Shown one piece after another: positions 11,216 through 23,329 of a DNA stretch of 64,000 nt. The position numbers and the translations under genes were made by a program. Below the pieces are notes generated by a model. It searched no databases and was not told the DNA's origin. It saw only the letters and a program-made list of their open reading frames with translations. The stretch's first letter is position 1. Each line of letters opens with the position of its first letter. Location: the NCBI RefSeq assembly GCF_030272615.1, contig NC_081415.1, forward strand, positions 368,016,667 to 368,080,666, read 5' to 3'. This DNA comes from Cryptomeria japonica. Lineage: Eukaryota; Streptophyta; Pinopsida; Cupressales; Cupressaceae.

Positions 11216-12510
11216 TGTTAGTCCCAATCAGTGCTGAGAGGGGAGGGGTGAATCAGTACTTGACCATTTTTAATCAATTAAAACTTTTAACTCAAGTTAT
11301 TACTAACTTAACATTCATCAATTTATACTACAGTAGAATAATCATGCATGAAAATATACATAGTGACACCAATATTTATCTCGTGGAAACCCAAATGGGA
11401 GAAAAGCACGGTGTGAGTAGGAACTCACAAAATTTGTACTCTTGTGGAGTATGCCCAGTGAGGAGCCATCCTTGTAAGGAGATTACAAGAACACTATTAA
11501 GTGTTACCCAATTAAGGGATTTTTTCTAAGGCCTATTAGTGCCTTTACCCTGTTAAAATTAGCCTTGTCAAAGGTCTTAAAATCATCACTTAAGATGACA
11601 CCTTATTAAGAGATTTTTACAAAGAGATTTGTTAGAGTCCACCCTAATAAGGGATTTTGGTTGTAGTTGTTAGAAAGAAATAGAAGGATGATCTACTGGA
11701 GTAGCTACTGATATCTCGATCAGATCACATTGTAAAACCAAACTCTATTTGCATCGGTTGTATCTTCTCTGCACACCACCAGTTTCCTACTTATACATTC
11801 AGCTTTGCCCTCTGCCAGTTCTCTATCCTTCAGCTCTGTACTTATGTTGGTCCTCTGGCATTTGGCTCTGTACTATACTTTACTCCCCCTATATTCACAC
11901 TTTCTCACCACACTCTCTGCATGAGAAACAACCTACACAAGAATGAATTATGTGAATTTATTATCCTTGTAGTCTATTGCCAACTTTCCCTCCAAAACAT
12001 CCTATTCAAAATTTTCTTACCATGTCTTCATTCACTCCCCTGAAATCATTGTAGGAATCTTTGTCAAGACAATCGAACATGTCAATAAGTTTGCCTGTTG
12101 ACTAGAGAAGACTCTCAGTTTAACTGAATGTTAACTAAACACTACCAATCTATCAATTACAGACTCTACCTATGTACCGATCAAAATCTTCCTAGCCGAT
12201 TTCCTCCTATATACTAATCTATTCTCTGCTTAGCTGGTGGACCTCTTCTATGTCAGTCTACTCACTGCTTGCCAATCTACTCACTGCTTGTCAGTCTACA
12301 AACTTCTTGTTGGTCTACTCACTACTTATCGGTCTACTCACTACTTGTCAGTCTACTCCTGTTTACCCTATTTACTTATTGCTTAGTCGATTAACCTCAG
12401 TATACTAGTCTACTTGTTGTCGATAGACTCTGAGGACTTGGGAAATGATGTTGCCAACAATGTCAACCATATTATTCATCGGTCATACAAAATGCACCAG
12501 AATGCCAACA
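11216..12510 (-). repeat. 5' LTR of N2 (1295 bp)
   Basis: Minus strand TGTTGGCATTCTGG at 12510 to GGGACTAACA at 11216; pairs with 4545-5845. It carries the second copy of the 19-bp array. Confidence 0.9.
12255..12360 (-). repeat. 19-bp minisatellite in the N2 5' LTR
   Basis: Five units plus a partial one of the same 19-bp motif as at 5590-5695, more diverged (one unit reads AGTCTACAAACTTCTTGTT). The unit number is the same in both LTRs. Confidence 0.85.
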
Positions 12511-13640
12511 AGCTACTCTAACCCCCCTTGATTTAACTGTGTTAGGATGACAGATATACTTGCATCTCATTCCAATGTATAAAGGATGAAATCCTTCTCA
12601 TAGTTTACATTTACTAAGGTAGGAGCCTGAGAAATGGCTTATTTAATCTTATCAAAGCCCACCTTCCCTTCATTGGTCCATTTCAAAGGCAAATCATTCT
12701 TCAGTATGTCTATGAGGGGCTTAGCTAAGGCAGCAAGCTTTGGGATAAACCTTCTAAAGTTGATTCTTCACAGAAATCTTTGAAGTCCTTTCTTGTGATG
12801 TGGAAGTGGAAGAGACACAATGGCTTCCACTCTCTCTGGGTCTATGGGAAGATCGTCTTTGCATGCAATATGTCCTAGTAGTTTTCCCTAATCAATGACA
12901 AATACACACTTGTTGGGGTTCAAAGACACACCATACTCTCTGCACTTTTTAAATACCAGCTCAAGGTGAGCAAAATGGTATGTTGCATGCTTGGAGTACA
13001 CAGTAATATCATCAAGATATACAACTACAAATTATGATAATACTCCCTTAAGGGCCATATACATGGCTCTTTGAAAAGTGGCACCTACACTTGTTAGTCC
13101 AAAAGGCATTTTACAATAAGTGCCCCACTTAGTAATAAACACAATCTTAAATTGGTTTGATTCTTATACTAGGATTTGATTATACCCTGAGTATCCATCA
13201 AAGAATAAAAATCTTTTTGAACTACTAACTTTGGCTAAAATTTGTTCCATGGAAGGAAGGGGATAATGGTCCTTGAGGGAGGCTCTATTGAGGTCCCTAA
13301 TGTCTACACACAATCAGATTTCCCCATTATTCTTCCTAACTGGAACAAGATTAGCTACCCAAGAATAATGCTTGATTGGAAAAATAATACTATATTTTAT
13401 AATCTTGCATAGCTCCTTTCTCATCAAAGGCTCAATTTTGGGGTTTCTAGGTCTTTGCTTTTGTCTAACTAGCTTAGCATTAGGATCAAGCTCTATGGTA
13501 TGTTGAGCTAGGCTACGGTCTAACCCTTTCAGATCCTCATATGTAAAAGCAAAAATATCATCATACTCTTGACAAATATTGACAAAAGTACCTTGATCAC
13601 TTTGGGAACATACCTTTCCCAAGTTGAGAGCTCTCCCATC
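12511..13640 (-). pseudogene. T1 reverse transcriptase and proximal RNase H
   Basis: Ty3/gypsy reverse transcriptase, broken by stops. On the minus strand: 'LVRQKQRPRNPKIEPLMRKE' and 'SWVANLVPVRKNNGEI' at 13314-13622, then 'CVDIRDLNRASLKDHYPLPS', 'FDGYSGYNQI', 'KMPFGLTSVGATFQRAM', and the catalytic 'VVVYLDDITVYSKH' near 13000-13030. The thumb follows ('VSLNPNKCVFV', 'GHIA'), then the start of RNase H ('PLKWTNEGKVGFDKIK', 'LTQLNQGG'), cut at 12511 by N2. The YLDD catalytic box is still readable. Confidence 0.88.
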
Positions 13641-13929
13641 AAATATAAGGATTGATTTGTAGTCTCCTTGCTTTATGGTTAGTTCATTGCTCTCCCTTTC
13701 ATCTAATCATCAGTGTTGAAGATCCCTTCCAGTGATCAATCCCTTGGGAAGCTTGTTTGAGCTTAGATGCATAATTTGATCTCCATATTGGTCCTGCATC
13801 ATACTTTTTTGTGTGTGTGAGAACTGTGCCTCATCTTGTAGGAAGCTCACAATATCCTAATCAGAGTCAAAGACCTATCAATTAACTTGGTTCTCAAGGA
13901 CTGCAGGTCTCACCATAAGTTAGATCTAT

Positions 13930-14480
13930 TTCTCTTTCTTTTTTATAACATGAGATGCAATATCATGTTGGGAACCAATTTTTTCTAATCTATCAACATG
14001 TTTATTTTGATTTCTAGGGACACTAAAAATATTGAAGGCCTCAAAACCTTCAATTAGGTCCGGTGCTCTATATTTGTAGGAGAAGTGAGAAATTTATTCT
14101 TTGTAGTGCTCTAAGCTCTAATATGATTAACAACCAACTCATTATCTCCATGCACCTTCAAAGATTCGATACCTCTTCTTTGTGTCATTTGGAGACCTAA
14201 AAGTAAAGCTTCATACTCAGCTACATTATTAGTGCATTAGAAATGAAGTATGAAAGAAAAGTAATATTTCTCCCCTCTTGGAGAAATAAGAATCACATCG
14301 GCCCCTGCACCATTCTTGTTCCTTGAGCCATCAAAGAACAAATCCCACAGTCCATGCATGTCATTGTCTTCTTTTGATAGATTTGGGATAGGGGCATCCT
14401 CCTCATGGATGTGATAGGTACCTAGTCTTATGTCTTTGATCTCATCAATGAGATCAAACTGAAATGCATTTTCCCACACA
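13930..14480 (-). pseudogene. T1 additional (archaeal-type) RNase H upstream of RT
   Basis: The minus-strand frame 14237-14479 holds 'LWDLFFDGSRNKNGAGADV' with the first catalytic Asp in DGS. It continues after a stop with 'CTNNVAEYEALLLGL' (Glu), 'LKVHGDNELVVNHI' (second Asp) and, in a further segment near 13950-14060, 'DLIEGFEAFNIFSVPRNQN' with the final 'VDRL'. These are all the motifs of an RNase HI fold. It lies between protease and RT, separate from the RNase H that follows RT. The same arrangement is seen in T3; T2 has this domain after RT. Confidence 0.8.
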
Positions 14481-14699
14481 TCAAGTCGTCAATCAAGAAC
14501 CTCCTCCAACTAAGTTGCAATCTATTTTACTGAAACTTCCTCTTTTTCATGGAGAGTACAGCTCATATTGATAGGACTGGGAGCATAGGGCTCTATGTGA
14601 TCATTGGCAATAGGCTCAACACTAATGGTTACCTTGGTACCATATCTTGTCCTAAACAACATGTGTGACCAATCAGAAGATAGCTAGCCACCTATCTTA

Positions 14700-15043
14700 T
14701 CAATGAATTCCCTAGATAAACAAATGGCAAAATAAGCAGGGAGGTCAAGCACTAAGATGTCTTGCATCACACTACAACCCGGGCAACCATGTAAGGTTAG
14801 ATTTAAATATTTAATGACCCCTACAATCTAAACTGATGTGTCATCAAGCTGTACCACCCCTCTTGTTATAGGCTCGTATTTGATACTCAGGTGGTCAACT
14901 ATTCCCTTAGGCATAGCTGAAACACTAGCCCCACTATCTATCATGCAATTATGAATAAGTTTATCTCCTATAATTAATGATAGATAAAAAGGGGGACGCT
15001 TACTGATTTTCTTTTGATTTTCTACTTCCAAAGGCAGCACCAA
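14700..15043 (-). pseudogene. T1 aspartic protease
   Basis: Pepsin-like retroviral-type protease half that would cut the Gag-Pol precursor. The minus-strand frame 14828-15043 has 'FYLSLIIGDKLIHNCMIDSG' with the catalytic Asp-Ser-Gly, then 'ASVSAMPKGIVDHLSIKYEP' and 'GVVQLDDTSV'. Downstream 'DILVLDLPAYFAICLSREFI' fragments fit the second part of the fold. Stops interrupt it. Confidence 0.8.
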
Positions 15044-15061
15044 GCTTGTAGAAATTGAAGA

Positions 15062-15590
15062 TCAACAACCTTTACTGGCTCCTTCTGCAACATCAATCCC
15101 CTTTAGGGATTCTTGAAGTAGATCTCTCTGAGATAGAAAAGTAAGAGAATCCCACATAGATACATTGAGGGTGGCCTTCTTCATTTGTTCAACAACATTA
15201 AAGGGGATGACAACCTTATTAGCAGGGACCTTTGTAGTAACCAAGTCTGGTTTTGATGTTATACGAGCCCTAGGTGGCTCTCCCTTCTTGACATTTTGAG
15301 TCAACTATGATTCTCTATTTGGAGCAGTCACCTTGTTAGATGCCTTACGAGTTGGGGATTGTATGGCTACCAAAGATGAAGTTTGAGTTGTTGTGGTAGA
15401 AGCAGCACTAGGGTCTATGGCCCTCTTTTTTTATCTTGTATTATTGGCCACACTGTCCCTACTTGTCTAATTTATTCCACAGAAATCAGCCTCTTGCCAA
15501 TTCATAAAATTTCTCCTCTTATGGATGACTCAAGCAATCAGAAAATTGTTGTCGCCCTGATGTTGGCTTAAATTGTGCCACTAAAGCTTG
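15062..15590 (-). pseudogene. T1 Gag-protease linker
   Basis: The frame 15062-15304 contains 'IPFNVVEQMKKATLNVSMWD' and 'LTFLSQRDLLQESLKGID', the helical segment usually found just before the protease in Tat-like elements (T2 has the equivalent 'YNIVEQLKRMNSQISIF' at about 62700). Bases 15305-15590 are degenerate low-complexity linker. Confidence 0.65.
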
Positions 15591-16860
15591 AGAAAACTCA
15601 TCATTCTAACAAGAGACCTGATTGTGTGGTTGATTGCATGGAGTACACCAATCTTGTTCTTGAGCAAGATTTTTTTGTGTTGGCACTAGTGCTTTTGAGG
15701 TACTTGCAGTTGATAGATTCAATCTATTCAAGGGCCTAGCATTTGTCCATTGCTTTTTCCCTTGGAAATCAGATCATTGTTGCTGATAATTCTGATTTTG
15801 GGGTTGGTAAGACCTACTATTAGCCTACAAAAACTTTCTCTTGACTAAGACCAATTCATTCATGAACCCTTGCATCTACTAGCTCATTTTTTGCATTGAA
15901 GCTTCCATAGAAGCCCTGATCTCTTGAATATCAGAAGGTGGAGGAGGTGTAGGTGTAAGCAATTGACTTGTGGATGTCGTTGGTATTGGTGTCAACGTAG
16001 GTTCTTGAATAGGATCCTCTATGAACAAAGGCATTGTAGGCCTAGGAGCCAATTTCCCAACATGTATTAAACAATTTTTGCCCTTATAGAAATACCATAT
16101 GCCCCTAGAAGGTTATCTCCTCCCATAAACTGAATCATAGTTGCAATATCACTTTTCAAAGCCCTAAGAAAGTATTAAAAAGCACAATTTGATGAAGGTT
16201 TTACCAATGATGGGATTCTACCCCATGTCTTTTGAAATCTATAATTAAAATCACCCATGAACTCATGGGGTGCTCTTTTGATTGAAGTCAATTGCTCCAT
16301 AAGTAACAAATGGTCACTTTTGTCTTCAAAATTTTTGTATAGCCTTTCCCCCAGTTCATCCCAATTATGGATTGATCTAGAGGGAAAACCCCTATACCAT
16401 TATACGGCCTTTCCCTTCAATGATAGACTAGAAGCCTTACTAAAACACTATCTTATCTCACATCAAATATGGTGCAGATACTTTACACATCTTGGATGTG
16501 TTCTTTAGGGGTGATAGAGTTCTCTCCTGTAAAAAATAGGATAGCCTTTAAGGCTTCTATTGGAATATTATTTTTCTGGGCCAAGACCAAAGGGCTACCA
16601 GCGACAAAGGTGCATTCTCTAAGGACTTCCATGTGAAATAGTAGTCTATTAATGTGAATAGCAAGGCCTCTAGATTGAGAAGTTCTAAAAATAGTAGGGT
16701 AGATTGGGATCTTAGGGGTGTAGATGATTCTCCTTGAGTTCTCCTCGTAGGCGACAAGGAATGCCTACCTCTTCTTCTTCTTCTAGAATTAGAACTTAAA
16801 GATCAAAATATTGAAAATTACCTCTAAAAGATGCTCTAGTTTGAATTCTTGGCATGAAAA
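15591..16860 (-). pseudogene. T1 Gag (decayed)
   Basis: Minus-strand fragments read as a retrotransposon Gag: near 16400-16150 'PSRSIHNWDELGERLYKNF', 'QLTSIKRAPHEFMGDFNYRF' and 'RALKSDIATMIQFMG'. Near 15606-15646 there is a compact zinc-knuckle-like 'CTPCNQPHNQVSC' (CX2CX3HX4C). The N-terminal part is at 16557-16757. Gln/Asn-rich spacer sits between. Many stops. Confidence 0.75.
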
Positions 16861-17029
16861 TGGCAGTTGGTCATCACCAAGAGTCTAAATTTCTCCTCAG
16901 AGTCACCAAGTGCTTGATTGCTTGCCTCCAAAGGCTAAAATGCTATGAGAAGCACAAAATCCCTAGCAAATATGTTCAAAGTGTGTCCCACCAAGCGTGC
17001 CAGAAACTATTATCACAAAATTTGCACCC
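16861..17029 (-). other. T1 leader and primer-site region
   Basis: On the minus strand a TTTCTGGCACGCTTGGTGGG stretch at about 16986-17005 looks like the gypsy-type primer site (TGGC...). About 25 bases separate it from the suggested LTR end, so either the border or the primer site is slightly misplaced. The plus-strand 101-codon frame over this region is not considered real. Confidence 0.5.
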
Positions 17030-19324
17030 TGTGATGATCAACCTTGATCATCAACCTTTATCATCAACCTTGTTAAAACAAGGAAACAACCTCCCAAGTG
17101 TGGGACTTGCAGAAGTGAGGTTGAGTCTCCAAAGAAGGTCGGCTTCCTTTCCAATCTGAGTGCAAGTGTTGGACCAACCCAATGCTGATAAATTCTAATC
17201 TATGATCTGATAGAGAAAAGGAGAAAGAGGAAATTCTTGAAATCAAATAAGGTTCACACCTAGATTAGATATTGATCTCCCTTCCTATATCTGCACATGA
17301 CATTAACAAAACCCACCCAAAGCATACACAAGATTCTATCTAAATTGGTTATCTAAGAAAAGATGAAGGTTGGGGTTCTTATGAGATACAAAGGGAGATA
17401 ACAATTATCTCACAAATTGTATTCAAAGATAGATTCAACACAATCAACTACGACTAAGAAAACTAAGAGAGATGCATTCATAAAAGAAGGTGATAATTCA
17501 CACAGAATTGAAAGAATGGAATCTAGGTAAAACAAATAAGCATTATTAATTTAGGACAAATTAATTATAGGTCATAGAAAATGAGAATTTGTGTGACATA
17601 AAAATAAAAATATCCCTTTGAAAGATAAAAAATTGCCTTTATAGCTAAGGCATAACTCAAAATGAACTAAAGATATAAACCATGACCCTACTAAGGTTAG
17701 GTTACAAAATAGCACAGGGGACAAGAAGATAGATCGACTGATCTGATGGCATATAGAAAGAAGGTTATGAGAATGTCCTCTACAACATGGGGAAAATCAA
17801 AATCCATATATGAGGGGAAATCTCTCTGCACAAGGCATCACTATGGTATTTGTAAGCCAAAGAAGTCTCCATTCTACATTGAAAGAGCATGGTTGTGGAG
17901 GAAAATTTCTGGAAAATGCCTGCAAAGGCATGGGAGGGACAATCATCTCCTAAAAAATTAGGAGAAATATGCATTGGGATGGCATTTGAAAAAGGCCTTC
18001 AAACCCATAAGTCTTCACTACAATGAATAAGCCACAAGTGGCATCCGAAAAATGGCCACAGGGGTCATGTCTGGAGTAATGGCATAGCCTCTGAGAGTGG
18101 GTGAATCGATTCTAGTTAGATTTGGCCAATGAATGAACAAAATACAGACCTCGACCACTTGGTCACCAACTACCTTGTAAAGGGATTTAAATTTTATCTA
18201 CCTACGAGTTTGAATTCTAGCCCTTGGATCCTTCAAATCGTGTGAAAAATCAATGCATGAGATCTGATTGCATAGCCTTCAAAAGGCTCAACTTGGATTT
18301 AAAACATGGTTGTTGGATCGGGCCTTTATGAAGATCTAATGGTTATGGATATCTGACGTAGCGAGCCAAGTCCATAGCCTCTTCATTGTTTCCCCACGAA
18401 CTCCCTTGGGAACTTGAAAATTCACTGCGGGATGGCAATGAGCACCTATATTCCTTGTTACGTTACCCAGTAAGGTCATGTCTCTGCATCAAAAACTCTC
18501 ATAGGATGGTGGGAAAGAGGTATTTTGCTTTCCCAGGGAGGTCACGCTAACCCTTGAAAATTGCTATGGGTTGGCAAGGAACGCCTTTGTCTTTCTTATT
18601 GTTAACCCCGCGGGAACCATTCAGACTCCACATTTGGTCCATAGGATAGTAGGAAACCCTTCCTCTTGTTCTTTGGCTACCCCTCATAGTCCCTCTACAG
18701 CCTCAAAAACCACTACAGGATGGCAGGATGACTATCTGACCAGCCCATGATTTACCATGCAGCACCTTTTGATTGACCACTTTTTCCCTGTAGGATGGCA
18801 GGGAGCATCACCCGCACCATGTTTTTTCTACTCCGCATGGCCAAAATTCTTCCACAAAAAACCCTTGCAAGATGGCGAGGAATCATATCACTCTCTTTAT
18901 TTTCTTACCTCGCAAATTGCCTTTAGGAACATTGAAATGCCTATGGGGTGGCGGGGAACACCTTCTCTTCTCTTTCTTTCTTCCCAGTAAATCGCTTATC
19001 TCCTCGTCACATGAAAGTTGAAGATTAGAACAGGGAACAAAAGCGCAAGTGTTCCTATTTGATGCGACAAGGCTATAACAAGAAACTCTACTAGCCAATG
19101 GAGAGTGAAAAGGGGTTAGTCTCACCATGGACTTAGGACCCTCCAACTGGTGATCCCTAATTGATTTGACTATCGTGACCAGTCAACTTAAAAATAGAAC
19201 TTGGAGCCCGAATAGATGAAAATACCCCAACTACTCGCTACCAACATAGTGTGCATAACATGCAGGCTATGCAAAACTCAATCTGGTTATCTACAGGGGA
19301 GGGTTGATAGAAAAAAGGTCAACA
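17030..19324 (-). repeat. 5' LTR of T1 (about 2.3 kb)
   Basis: The right border (minus-strand start TGTTGACC at 19324) is fixed by alignment with the truncated 3' LTR. The left border is inferred from the nearby primer site and a CA end at 17030. Only the first 290 bp can be compared with the other LTR. Bases after the right border (ATTCC, 19325-19329) would be the target duplication; the other copy is outside the window. Confidence 0.65.
18400..18970 (-). repeat. About 75-bp degenerate tandem array, eight units, in the T1 5' LTR
   Basis: A plus-strand core close to TAGGATGGCAGGGA recurs with its GGATGGC-like heptamer at 18430, 18504, 18569, 18644, 18718, 18793, 18870 and 18946. Spacings are 74, 65, 75, 74, 75, 77 and 76 bp. 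Units are diverged but the period is regular. Confidence 0.85.
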
Positions 19325-20599
19325 ATTCCCTTATAAATTTTTTGCTATATCTAAACCCTATGACGGTGCTTTTCTTCTTAGCTTTTACATTGTGTTACCT
19401 TGAATCTTAGACCCACTATCATATGTGCACTCGCCATTGGTATCTAATGGTTGTATCATCTTGTCCATTCTAGTCTTATCTCTGTCTCTATTTGCAGAAC
19501 TACCCCTAGCTCATAATGTGACTATTATTTCTATTATTCTTCATAGCCATGACTACATGGGTGTAACTTCGTATCTATGAGGGATTTTGTCATTCTCACC
19601 GAGACTAATTAGCTCTGTATATCCTATATTTTGATGGTGATCCTTGTGTTCCTTTCAAGACCTTTTCCTTATACACAAATCACTTTTCTCCAACCTTTGG
19701 TATAGATCCATACCCCCTTCATGAGCTAATCCTTGGTGAATGTGACACTAAGCTATGAGACTACAGTATGTCTAGACTGGGCATATTATTCTTCATACCA
19801 TAACTACATAAAACCCTAACCGTTTCTTACTGTAAACTGAAAATGTTACTATTTGTATCTTTTAACCTGGAAATCTTTATTAAACCAACCCATGATTATC
19901 TATCTTAGGCTATTTTCTCTTTTGATCATCAACAAAACTAAAGCAACCAAAATACTTAAGAATGACAACTACAATTTTAAGGATGTAAATGCTTTCAACA
20001 AAATAGTCATCAAAACCATGAACACAATCATGTTATAAGAAATAATGGATCCATCTACACATGGCCAGTAGAAAGAACCTAAAAACACCAAAAATCACAT
20101 AGGTTCTACTTAAACCCTACCTCTTTTAAATTAGAAATCTTTCAATATACTACTCAAACTCGCTATCATCTTCACAGAACTACTTCTTTTGCCTCTAAAA
20201 CTATGAGTCAATTAATGGAAATCATGAAGAGCCATGAACTTAGGGCTTTCCCCTTGAAGCATTCAACTAACTCCTCATAATCTCGTGATTCTACTTCTCA
20301 ACATGAGTTACTTTGAGGTTTGGTCAGCTTTTCCTTTTAAATTCCCTCCAAATTATAATTTGGGAACAACGTGGCCCGTCACAAAAAAGGCCCTTTTACA
20401 AAATACAATAAATAAAATGGGGAGTTAAATCCACCTTTGATATTTCAAAGATAAGTCAAACTATGAACCTAAATGAGACAAAACAAACCCCTTTATATCT
20501 AGGACTCCCATAAAAGACTCAAACACTTTTCATTTCAAGATTCTAAGGGTAACTCCTAGACAAAACTAAAAACAATTGACCCATAGTTTGCAATTAAAG
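19325..20599. other. Unassigned AT-rich DNA right of T1
   Basis: I see no coding frame, LTR pair or structured repeat here. It may be the region downstream of the H frame or part of another decayed element. Short plus-strand frames (19216-19410, 19853-20038) look random. Confidence 0.5.
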
Positions 20600-22179
20600 C
20601 ATGAGCCAAAATTTTAATAACACTAGCATTTGCTTGGCATGTTTTTCCTTAGCTAATTGAACCTTGTGCTTATTTATGTCCACTTTGAACAAGTCTCTTT
20701 CAGTAGTTGTGCTTTGCAACTCACTTTGAATATGGGCCATGTTTGCGAGGCTTGTTTTCATTTGAGCAATTTCTTGGTTTTTATTGTGTAGCTCCTTGGA
20801 TAAGTTTTCCTTTTCCTACTAATGATTTTGTACTTGTAACACAAGGCTACTAAGCTATTCTTGCAGCTTGGTCTTCTCTTCCTGACTTTGTTGGGAAAAA
20901 GAAAGAGTCTTGTCTTTCAATTATTTGGATAGTCGGGTGATCTCCTTTTATGACTGAGCAATTTCTGTATCTTTTGCCTTCTCTTTCAATCTTGAGAGTT
21001 CCATTATACTCCTTACATTTTTTAGCTCAGCCTCTCTCTTTTCTAGACGGTGAGTGACTTTCAAAAGGTTTGTTGTCACTATCTTTTGTGTTTCTTCCAA
21101 TAACTCCACTTTGTCTTGAACTTGGGCTTGGATAGACTAATGCCAATTACATGATGGATTTGTGCACCTCATCATAGATGGTTTCAATACGTGGTTCCAC
21201 TAGTTTAACAATGTCTTTCTCCCTTCTCTTCTATGCACACTTTGCTCAATTCATTTTGGTAGTATTTGCCTAGTCTCTGAATTTGATTGGTGACTGTATA
21301 TCTTAGGCAACCATAGGATACTCGGGAGGCAAAGTGAAAGGAATTGGGATGCCAGCAGACTTGGACTGAGTTTGAATTGGCAAATTTAAAACTGAAGGGG
21401 AGAAAGTGAGAATGGTTTGTCATGATCTCATGAGTGTAGAGGAAGGTACAAGGCTCTACTGAGATACAGAGGGTGTTGGACTAGAATGCAAAGTCAGGGA
21501 GGATGTCACTGAAACACTAGTAGCTATAGAGGAGGGTGAAAAAAATAGAAGAATAAAAGATGGAACAATCTGTAGGGTTGTAAAAGCTAAGCCTATAACA
21601 AAGGGAAGTGTGGAAAATTAAGTCGAAGCCTCCACATATTTGGGAATTTGAGCAGAGACAGGGGTTTGAACTAAGGGGAAATTGTTTGCCTAAGAAATGG
21701 GAGGGACTGCTGATGTATTGACCAAATATTTAGAAGATAGAAGAGGTGTGAAGCATACCTGGGCTAAAGAATTGGCCAGAGTTGGATTTGATGTGATTGT
21801 TTTCTCTGAGGTTGTTCGTTGTGGGTCATCCACCTTTTGCCTCTTCTTAGTTGGTAGATTGTCTTCCTTGACTGCTTTCTAGGGTTGTTGATTGTTTTGG
21901 GACTCTTCTTAGAAGTTTGAGAGTGTGGTCATTAGACTATCAGGAATTCTCCACCTGTAGAGGGAATTACACTAGGTTCAACCATGATTCTCTTTCCGTT
22001 AACCTCGCGCAGCTCATAAATTTTTTATCCTCATCACCCTCTATGTCATCATGCTCTTTGTTCCAAATATAATCAAACTTATCATACAATGGATTGGTCT
22101 GAAAATCAAGGGTATAATCTTTTATTTCCTATAAAAAGGTCCAAAAATCTATGATTTTCTCTTCTCATCAGTCTCTTTG
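20600..22179 (-). pseudogene. H: unrecognised coiled-coil reading frame, distal part
   Basis: Minus-strand coding signal with scattered stops. From the R1 border it reads 'TNPLYDKFDYIWNKEHDDIE' near 22100-22040, then 'NGKRIMVEPSVIP', a long Ser/Thr/Pro-rich spacer (21900-21300), 'LVEPRIETIYDEVHKSIM' near 21210-21150, and a heptad-rich coiled coil ('VELLEETQKIVTTNLLKVTH', 'LEKREAELKNVRSIMELSRL') down to about 20620. I do not recognise the protein. Its upstream part is at 28863-28937 and then presumably beyond the right end of T2. It could be an extra ORF of an older retroelement or a decayed host gene. Confidence 0.5.
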
Positions 22180-23329
22180 TGTAATGGGTGACAAATTAGG
22201 GTTTCCACCACAAGAAGGATGAAAGCCACTAATTCTTTCTTGGAGACCTATTACATTCAAGAGAAAGAGAAAATCCAATAGAATCAATCACAACCCAACA
22301 AGGATAAGGACTGAATACTAATTAGATTCAAGGTGGTGGATTTGTTTACCCTCTCTTGTGAGTTGAATTATTGAAATTAGGGTAAAAGGTTGAAAATGGA
22401 GATAAAAATGCAGAAAAACTGAGCTACAATTGTTAGATTGAGGCACGCACCTAGATGTGAGAAATATAAGTAGATAGATGATCCCTAAAAAAGCTCCAAA
22501 AATGTTGGGACTCTAGTGAAATTTTCCCTAGTCCTCCTAACTTTTCACACAACAAAAGTGGTTGATTCATCTCTGCAAATAATTCTAATTCTAAAGATCA
22601 CAACTCTGTACCTATTTCCTACATATAGAAAGAAAGGGAAATAGGTTGGGAATAGGGGCTTGCCTAAGTCAAACTTTGATTAAAGAATTAACCTTGATTG
22701 AAATATTGTGAATACTAAATAAATAATGGAAGGATATACCTCACATCAACAATGACTGATAATAATGCTTTTCTTCTTAAATGTAATCACATATGTTGTA
22801 TGAAATGGTATGCACATGACAAAACCAGAATCACACACACATGATTACATATGATTAATGTAATGATTCTCCATAATTGATGAATGAACTTTGAAGATCT
22901 CTAGAGATGCTTGATGATTATAATTTTTCCCTTCTATCCTTTTCTCCTTATTGATTATATCATAATGAGAGGGTAAAACCTCCTTTTATACTTGCCCATC
23001 AAAAAATATGTTAATTTTCCAACATAGGCCAACACAGAGAGAGATTTCCTGATTAAATTTGATAATACAAGAGGTGTTCAAAATGGGGCCCAATTAAGGA
23101 GGACCAAAGTGTGGCACCCTAGTCCCAATGAGGACCAAAGAACCACACCCTAGTCCTACCCTATTTTAGGGCTATACTAAGGGGTCATGTGATGTGTGAT
23201 TTGAAATTAAGGCCATATTTGCATGATATAAGCATAATAAGGCCTTAATTAATTATTGAGAGATGAACACTTAAGTGAGGGCCCAAAATATGGACTAGGT
23301 TGTAAGGGAGTACAATTTAAGATGCTACA
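22180..23329 (-). repeat. 3' LTR of R1 (1150 bp)
   Basis: Minus-strand start TGTAGCATCTTAAATTG at 23329; ends with plus-strand TGTAATGGGTGACAAA at 22180. It aligns with 27437-28862 except for one extra block in the latter. Confidence 0.87.

Larger units (their letters stand above)
4545..12510 (-). mobile_element. N2: complete non-autonomous Sirevirus-like element
   Basis: Two LTRs of about 1.3 kb flank 5.4 kb holding ORF A (knuckle protein) and ORF B (large unknown protein) and no RT, protease or integrase. By eye the LTRs differ at roughly one base in ten, so the insertion is old. The primer site resembles the initiator-Met tRNA site and the polypurine region is multiplied, as in Sireviruses. 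The flanking five bases (GGTTG at 4540-4544, AGCTA at 12511-12515) do not match, so the target duplication is lost or the borders are off by a few bases. Confidence 0.88.
2404..19324 (-). mobile_element. T1: Tat-like Ty3/gypsy retrotransposon, split by N2
   Basis: Reading leftward on the minus strand the order is 5' LTR (17030-19324), primer site, gag, protease, an extra RNase H, RT, RNase H (cut by N2), integrase, and a truncated 3' LTR (2404-2695). About 290 bp of the two LTRs align (2404-2695 with 19036-19324). All coding parts carry stops and frameshifts, so this is an old copy. Without N2 (7966 bp) the visible element is about 9 kb. Confidence 0.85.

Noticed and set aside
20600-22179. 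H as an intact host gene
   Set aside because: Too many stops and frame changes, and interrupted by two retrotransposons.
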